Below are positions 54,901 through 57,900 of a stretch of DNA of 64,000 nucleotides, piece after piece. The notes beneath the pieces are model-generated. The model did no database searches. It was not told the DNA's origin and saw nothing but the letters and a program-made list of their open reading frames with translations. Position 1 is the first letter of the stretch; each line of letters begins with the position of its first letter. The position numbers were made by a program, and so were the translations under genes. Where the stretch lies: NCBI GenBank assembly GCA_947623455.1, contig OX392527.1, positions 4,894,001 to 4,958,000 on the forward strand. The letters are read 5' to 3'. Origin of the DNA: Mimachlamys varia (taxonomy: Eukaryota; Mollusca; Bivalvia; Pectinida; Pectinidae).

Positions 54901-57900
54901 ACACAGGTGAGTACAGGTCCTCCTCTACACAGGTGAGTACAGGTCCTCCTCTACACAGGTTAGTACAGGTCCTCCTCTACACAGGTGAGTACAGGTCCCC
55001 TTCTACACAGGTGAGTACAGGTCCTCCTCTACACAGGTTAGTACAGGTCCTCCTCAGCACTCTACACAGGTTAGTACAGGTCCCCTTCTACACAGGTTAG
55101 TACAGGTCCTCCTCAGCACTCTACATAGGTTAGTACAGGTCCTCTACACAGGTTAGTACAGGTCCTCCTCAGCACTCTACACAGGTTAGTACAGGTCCCC
55201 TTCTACACAGGTTAGTACAGGTCCTCCTCTACACAGGTGAGTACAGGTCCTCCTCAGCACTCTACACAGGTTAGTACAGGTCCCCTTCTACACAGGTTAG
55301 TACAGGTCCTCCTCTACACAGGTTAGTACAGGTCCTCCTCAGCACTCTACACAGGTTAGTACAGGTCCTCCTCAGCACTCTACACAGGTGAGTACAGGTC
55401 CTCCTCTACACAGGTTAGTACAGATCCTCCTCTACACAGGTGAGTACAGGTCCTCCTCTACACAGGTGAGTACAGGTCCTCCTCTACACAGGTTAGTACA
55501 GGTCCTCCTCAGTACTATACACAGGTTACTACAGGTCCTCCTCAGCACTCTACACAGGTTAGTACAGGTCCTCCTCAGCACTCTACACAGGTCTCTATAG
55601 GTCCTCCTCTACACCAGTTAGTACAGGTCCTCCTCTACACAGGTTAGTACAGGTCCTCCTCAGCACTCTACACAGGTTAGTACAGATTCTTATCAAGATG
55701 ACCCTCTTTTTTTAAGTATTCAGACTATTGGCTATTGAATCTATATTGTTATTATTTTACACCACTTTTTTTCTTGGTTTTGTTGACTTTCACAAATGAT
55801 TTAAATTTTAGAAATATATATTTTTTTTCAATTTCAACAGTAGAATTTGTTTAGATGCTCTCTCAGTAAGACAGAGGAAAGTGTGTCCTGAAACAGAAAA
55901 GTGTCATCATAATGCATTCTCTACCTGGCTGTATTGATTCTGTTCTGTAGAACTGCAAGCAGCTCCAAGTTGACCCTCGACCTCAGCCTGCTGAAACCTC
56001 TATGGCATTTGTACAATCACATGACCAAACAGGAAGTGGACAGTAACATAGTGCTGCCCCCTATTGTCAGGGCACTCACAGAACTCTTCCTCCAGGTCGA
56101 GTCCCTAGCTATGGTGAGTCCAACACTGTTATCCAATGGGTCAGTTATATTGCCAAGCATTTGAGCACATCATTTTCTGTTTTAATAAGTTTTCGTATCT
56201 GAATGATAGAAGTTTCTAATGAAAATATCTGATTTTTTTTAAGTAATGGTTTTGAACAATTTTCTGCTGTAGGAATGGGATATGGTGACACAGTACTTGC
56301 TTGCTATACAGGATATCGACGAGATCCGGAAGGTCATACGACAGGTAAACATGGATGGACATACTAACAGGCGGCGTTCAAACATGATTGAATGTTAGCT
56401 TTAATATGATTGTATGGTAATCGTATATAAATAAGAGCTTTTAACTTTTGTAAGTTTGCAAAAAGAAATGATCTTGGTTAAACCACGAACAACATCTGCC
56501 TTACTTTTACAGTTTGTACTCCTTGATTTACATTCTTTACTTGACAAAGGAAGCAGACTTTTTTGAAAGCTAACAACATTAATTTTCAATTCCTGTTTTT
56601 GTTCAAAACAAACTTATAGTCTTCATTGTTCATACTAGACTGATGAATCTTATTCCATATATTAGTTTGTACTCATCCCTGCTTTTATCAGGAGTGACGG
56701 TCACTCTTCTTATTCCATTAAACAACATTTAAAGATATGTGAAAGTAGCGTTTAACAATTACATTGGATTTTTCTAAAGTTTGATTTTTAGCTCACCTGG
56801 CCCGAAGGGCCAAGTGAGCTTATGTGATGGTGCAGCGTCCGTCGTCCGTCCGTCCGTCCGTCCGTCCGTCCATCCGTCCGTCCGTCCGTCCGTCCGTCGT
56901 CCGTCCGTCCTGCTTCCTTCAACTTTTTCCTTTAAACGACTTCTTCTAAAATACTGAAAGGCCCAGTGACATGAAATTTGGCTGGTAGATTTCTTGGAAG
57001 GAGCTGAACAAAGTTTGCGAAAAAAAATCACTTTGACCTAATTTCAAGGTCACAGGGGTCAAAAATGTCGAAACCTTCAAACAACTTCTTCTAAAATACC
57101 GTCAGGCATAGAGACTTCATATTTGAACAGTAGCTTCCTTAGATGAAGCCAAATAAAGTTTGCGAAAAGAAATGACCTTGACCAATATTCAAGGTCACCG
57201 TGAGGTTAAATCTATTTTAACCTTTAAACGACTTCTTCTGAAATACCAAAAGCCCTAGAAGCATGATATTTGGCTGAAATGTCCCTTGGATGAAGCCCGA
57301 CAAAGTTTGCGAAAAGAAATGACCTTGACTTATATTCAAGGTCACAGGGGTCAAATCTGTTAAAACCTTTAAACGACTTCTTCTGAAATACCAAAAGCCC
57401 TAGAAGCATGATATTTGGCTGAAAGGTTCCTTGGATGAAGCCCGACAAAGTTTGCGAAAAGAAATGACCTTGACTTATATTCAAGGTCACAGGGGTCAAA
57501 TCTGTTAAAACCTTTAAACGACTTCTTCTGAAATACCAAAAGCCCTAGAAGCATGATATTTGGCTGAAAGGTTCCTTGGATGAAGCCCGACAAAGTTTGC
57601 GAAAAGAAATGACCTTGACCTATATTCAAGGTCACAGGGGTCAAATCTGTTAAAACCTTTAAATGACTTCTTCCGAAATACCAAAAGCCCTAGAAGCATG
57701 ATATTTGGCTGAAAGGTTCCTTGGATAAAGCCCGACAAAGTTTGCGAAAAGAAATGACCTTGACCTATATTCAAGGTCACAGGAGTCAAATCTGTTAAAA
57801 CCTTTAAAAGACTTCTTCTGAAATACCAAAAGCCCTAGAAGCATGATATTTGGCTGAAAGGTTCCTTGGATGAAGCCCGACAAAGTTTGCGAAAAGAAAT

